Source: Christensenella sp. UBA7707 (GTDB lineage: Bacteria; Bacillota; Clostridia; Christensenellales; CAG-138). From it: a DNA stretch of 9,763 bases. Below the pieces are notes generated by a model that saw only the letters and a program-made list of their open reading frames with translations, was not told where the DNA came from and made no database searches. The position numbers and the translations under genes were made by a program. The stretch is taken from the NCBI GenBank assembly GCA_002482435.1, contig DLFZ01000021.1, positions 2,401 through 12,163 of the forward strand, in the 5' to 3' direction. This document shows, piece by piece, positions 8,079 through 9,763 of this stretch (its first letter is position 1; each line of letters starts with the position of its first letter).

Positions 8079-8107
8079 AAAAAACCGCCCCGCGAAACGC
8101 GGGGCGG
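8079..8107 (-). terminator. Intrinsic terminator of the lipoprotein gene
   Basis: CCGCCCCGCG (8085-8094) and CGCGGGGCGG (8098-8107) form a perfect 10-bp GC stem with a three-base loop. On the minus strand it is followed by six T residues (8084-8079). It starts 27 bases past the lipoprotein stop codon, so it ends that transcript and insulates the aldolase operon. Confidence 0.93.
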
Positions 8108-8134
8108 GAAAATTGGGTTGAATGGATCGTTCGT

Positions 8135-8593
8135 TTAACCGTTTGCGGCGTTTTCCACAATGGTGCCATCGGCGCGCACATAAACCTTTTCCATGTTGGC
8201 GTTTTTGCCTTCAAGCTCCACCTGGTAAACCTGCTCGGTGTTGTAAAGTGCATAGGTGATGGTTTTGATGGTGGAGTCGGGATACTTGTTCTCCACTGCC
8301 GCCACAACATCGGGCACCTTTGCAGGGTCTACCTGACCGCCCTCTACAAAGCCTTCAATGGTGCCACCGGGTGAACCGGCAGGTGAGGTCCCAGGAGACA
8401 TACCGGGCGAGCCGGCGGGGGAAACAGCTGGTGCGGCGCTCTGCGTTACCATCGGAGAGAGCTTAGGTGTGGTAACGGGTGTCAATGCGGGAGAAGGTGA
8501 CGCCGCCACGTTGCCCCTGCCGCAGCCGGTGCTCCACACAAGCATTATGGCAAGCAGGACGGTCACTAAGGCGATGGTCAATTTGCGTTTCAT
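8135..8593 (-). CDS. Secreted lipoprotein with Ser/Pro-rich stalk and PepSY-like C-terminal domain
   Basis: A 152-residue predicted lipoprotein of unknown function. Residues 1-20 form a signal peptide (MKRK then a hydrophobic run), with a lipobox-like STGC at 21-24, so Cys24 would be lipidated and the protein tethered outside the membrane. The -3 Ser is not the commonest choice but is acceptable. Residues 31-77 are a low-complexity stalk rich in Ser, Pro, Gly, Ala and Thr with repeated SPA/SPG units, notably at 58-76. Residues about 85-149 resemble a small PepSY-like alpha/beta fold: a helix (VPDVVAAVENKYP) then strands (TIKTITYALY, QVYQVELEG, MEKVYVRADGTIV). PepSY domains are thought to bind or inhibit extracellular enzymes, but no partner is encoded nearby. 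AGGAGG lies six bases before the ATG. It is apparently monocistronic, with its own promoter candidate and terminator. The PepSY assignment is a fold-level guess from pattern. Confidence 0.8.
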   Translation of the reverse strand: MKRKLTIALVTVLLAIMLVWSTGCGRGNVAASPSPALTPVTTPKLSPMVTQSAAPAVSPAGSPGMSPGTSPAGSPGGTIEGFVEGGQVDPAKVPDVVAAVENKYPDSTIKTITYALYNTEQVYQVELEGKNANMEKVYVRADGTIVENAANG

Positions 8594-8617
8594 GATTTGC
8601 CTCCTAAAGTAGGTATT

Positions 8618-8631
8618 CCGGCGTGTGCCGG
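8618..8631 (-). promoter_or_regulatory. Small hairpin in the lipoprotein 5' leader
   Basis: CCGGC (8618-8622) and GCCGG (8627-8631) enclose a four-base loop. The stem ends eight bases upstream of the AGGAGG ribosome binding site of the lipoprotein gene. It is too short and lacks a T tract, so it is not a terminator; it might modulate translation or stabilise the mRNA. Confidence 0.3.
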
Positions 8632-8664
8632 CGTTCTTTGCTTATTATTCCCTACGCGCATTGC

Positions 8665-8692
8665 CTTATACGGGCGTATACGGTAGTCTTAA
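8665..8692 (-). promoter_or_regulatory. Candidate promoter of the lipoprotein gene with overlapping direct repeat
   Basis: On the minus strand TTAAGA (8692-8687) and TATAAG (8670-8665) are 16 bases apart. The -10 matches consensus at five of six positions and the -35 at four. The heptamer CCGTATA occurs twice exactly 10 bases apart on the minus strand (8683-8677 and 8673-8667), overlapping the -10 box, a layout compatible with a regulator binding one face of the helix. Start of transcription would fall about 65 bases before the ATG. Inference from sequence only. Confidence 0.4.
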
Positions 8693-8831
8693 CTCCAAAA
8701 ACTGGGAAAATTGCGCCAAAAGTCCACGTCAAAAAGCGCAGAACTTCCGTCTATCGGAAAACCTTCCTTGGCAATGTAAGATTAGATTTCCCATTTTGCG
8801 CGATTTGACGACACGTGTATCAAATCGGAGG
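8693..8831. other. Remainder of the 8594-8957 intergenic gap, no gene seen
   Basis: The gap between the lipoprotein start and the PPC gene stop is 364 bases. Outside the promoter and leader (8594-8692) and the hairpins at 8832-8936, this AT-richer stretch shows no ribosome binding site with a credible frame. Plus-strand frames of 61 and 114 codons cross the area but have no recognisable product and read through the hairpins. Confidence 0.6.
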
Positions 8832-8854
8832 AAAAAGTGCCGCAAGCAGCGGCA
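8832..8854 (-). terminator. Terminator-like hairpin, third in tandem after the PPC gene
   Basis: TGCCGC (8838-8843) and GCGGCA (8849-8854) form a six-bp stem with a five-base loop. On the minus strand it is followed by C and then five T residues (8836-8832). On the plus strand four T residues follow (8855-8858), so weak activity in both directions is possible. Confidence 0.45.
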
Positions 8855-8867
8855 TTTTGAGCTGCAG

Positions 8868-8903
8868 AAAAATTATCGGCAAAGTCTTTTAGGTTTTGCC
8901 GAT
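8868..8903 (-). terminator. Terminator-like hairpin, second in tandem after the PPC gene
   Basis: ATCGGCAAA (8875-8883) and TTTGCCGAT (8895-8903) are perfect nine-base complements around an 11-base loop. On the minus strand AA and then five T residues follow (8874-8868). The stem is less GC-rich than the first terminator. It could be a backup terminator or an operator-like inverted repeat. Confidence 0.45.
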
Positions 8904-8908
8904 GGCCT

Positions 8909-8936
8909 AAAAAAAGCCCGCGCTTTTGGCGCGGGC
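8909..8936 (-). terminator. Intrinsic terminator of the glmS-PPC transcript
   Basis: GCCCGCGC (8916-8923) and GCGCGGGC (8929-8936) form a perfect eight-bp GC stem with a five-base loop, followed on the minus strand by seven T residues (8915-8909). It lies 21 bases beyond the PPC gene stop codon. Confidence 0.92.
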
Positions 8937-8957
8937 CTGAGTACGGTAAAAACGAAG

Positions 8958-9350
8958 TCATGTTTTTGAAACCAAAAGCTCGTCGTAGCCTGTCGTTTCG
9001 TCATACGCCCGGGAGAAGGCATAACCGTCAAGCTCCAAAAGAACGATTTCTGCCGTGGTGTTGACGATGCAGCCCTCCATAAGGTGCCCGCCGAAAGCGA
9101 AACCATCTTCCCCAGCAAGCGCAACGTGAAGGTGGCAGCCTCCCTCGTAGAGCGTGCCGTGAACACAAAGGATCTCCGCGTGTGAGTCGCCTTGTTTTAT
9201 GGCGCTGCCGCTCGCGTCGCGATAGCACCAGCTAAGCACACAGCCCACCGCGCTTACAACGGCAGCCGCGCGCAGGCGGTGCTCGGAAGCGTACAAAAGA
9301 AGCGCCTCTTTTAAATCCGTTCCGTGCGTGAGCCGGAAGCAGTGTACCAT
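8958..9350 (-). CDS. PPC/DUF296-domain protein
   Basis: A 130-residue stand-alone PPC domain (plants and prokaryotes conserved, DUF296). In plants this domain is fused to AT-hooks; bacterial members are small single-domain proteins, reported as trimers, of unknown function, often annotated as DNA-binding without direct evidence. Seen: the family core GGCHLHVALAGEDG near 70-83 followed by FGGHLMEGCIVNTTAEIVL near 86-104. The spaced histidines His73, His75 and His89 match the conserved metal-binding pattern of prokaryotic PPC proteins. No signal peptide or membrane segment is present, so it is cytoplasmic. The ATG is preceded by GGGGAAAAGAG, a weak ribosome binding site, within the 26-base gap after the glmS stop. 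Co-transcription with glmS is therefore likely, and the terminator at 8909-8936 ends the unit. Family call is good; function unknown. Confidence 0.85.
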   Translation of the reverse strand: MVHCFRLTHGTDLKEALLLYASEHRLRAAAVVSAVGCVLSWCYRDASGSAIKQGDSHAEILCVHGTLYEGGCHLHVALAGEDGFAFGGHLMEGCIVNTTAEIVLLELDGYAFSRAYDETTGYDELLVSKT

Positions 9351-9376
9351 AAAAACTCTTTTCCCCGAAAAGGAGG

Positions 9377-9763
9377 TTATTCCACCGTTACGGATTTGGC
9401 AAGGTTACGCGGCTTGTCGATGTCGCAGCCCTTCAAAAGCGCCACATAGTAGGCAAAAAGCTGAAGCGGCAAAATGGAAAGGGAAGGGAGCACCAGCTCG
9501 TCGCACTTAGGAAGCCAAATCACGTGGTCAGCGGTTTCCGCCACGGCGGCAGCGTCTTCGGTTGCTATGGCAAGCACCGTTGCGCCGCGCGCTTTTACCT
9601 CGCGGATGTTGCTAAGCATTTTTTCGCGAAGCGGCGCGTAGGTGCAAAGCGCCACCACGAGCGTTCCTTTTTCGATCAGGGAAATGGTACCGTGCTTCAG
9701 TTCGCCTGCCGCGTACGCGTCTGAATGGATGTAGGAAATTTCCTTAAGCTTTAAAGAACCTTC
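9377..9763 (-). CDS. glmS: Glutamine-fructose-6-phosphate aminotransferase, C-terminal 128 residues (5' part outside window)
   Basis: GlmS makes glucosamine-6-phosphate from fructose-6-phosphate and glutamine, the first committed step toward UDP-GlcNAc for peptidoglycan. The frame is open from the right edge to TAA at 9379-9377. It begins EGSLKLKEISYIHSDAYAAG, followed by ELKHG, the second SIS (isomerase) domain, with the catalytic Glu and His region. It ends KPRNLAKSVTVE, the near-invariant GlmS C-terminus carrying the catalytic lysine. Bacterial GlmS is about 600 residues, so roughly the last fifth is seen and the glutaminase domain and any upstream glmS ribozyme are out of view. One small departure: HGT replaces the common HGP after the histidine. 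The PPC gene follows 26 bases downstream. Identity is secure. Confidence 0.96.
   Translation of the reverse strand, partial: EGSLKLKEISYIHSDAYAAGELKHGTISLIEKGTLVVALCTYAPLREKMLSNIREVKARGATVLAIATEDAAAVAETADHVIWLPKCDELVLPSLSILPLQLFAYYVALLKGCDIDKPRNLAKSVTVE

Noticed and set aside
7730..8080. Minus-strand open frame of 116 codons across the inverted-repeat block
   Set aside because: It begins at TTG without a ribosome binding site, has no recognisable domain, and its composition follows the inverted repeats; an overlapping frame on the same strand (7849-8310) is equally long and also runs into the lipoprotein gene.
8837..8860. Plus-strand seven-codon leader peptide (GTG start after GGAGG) followed by hairpin
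   Set aside because: No plus-strand gene lies downstream for it to control, and the hairpin is better explained as a minus-strand terminator-like structure.

Overview
The window looks like chromosomal DNA from a fairly GC-rich Bacillota, most likely a Clostridia-type gut or anaerobic lineage. This is inferred from an AddAB (not RecBCD) recombination nuclease with an iron-sulfur AddB, strong AGGAGG-type ribosome binding sites, and a PepSY-like lipoprotein with a Ser/Pro-rich stalk. No phage, insertion sequence, CRISPR or conjugation gene is visible. Every recognisable gene lies on the minus strand, so the biological order runs from high to low coordinates.

Layout in transcription order. (1) 9763-9377 is the C-terminal end of glmS (glucosamine-6-phosphate synthase). 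It is followed after 26 bases by a small PPC/DUF296-domain gene (9350-8958). A strong intrinsic terminator (8909-8936) and two further terminator-like hairpins close this pair. (2) 8593-8135 is a secreted lipoprotein gene of its own, with a candidate promoter at 8665-8692 and a near-perfect terminator at 8079-8107. (3) 8078-7649 has no gene. It holds a candidate promoter and a roughly 260-base block (7763-8020) built from several imperfect inverted repeats. (4) 7648 to beyond position 1 is a tightly packed operon: an Eda-like KDPG/KHG aldolase, thpR (RNA 2',3'-cyclic phosphodiesterase), addB and addA. Junctions overlap by 4, 1 and 26 bases. addA runs off the left edge and is read without a stop for 1045 codons.

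How the genes fit together: AddA and AddB form the helicase-nuclease that resects double-strand breaks for RecA loading. Coupling to ThpR (RNA end chemistry) and a sugar-acid aldolase gives no obvious shared pathway, so the operon may be one of convenience. GlmS feeds amino sugar and cell wall synthesis. The PPC protein and lipoprotein are of unknown role. I did not find a convincing new defence or mobile system. The least explained items are the inverted-repeat block before the aldolase operon and the aldolase's altered phosphate-binding loops.
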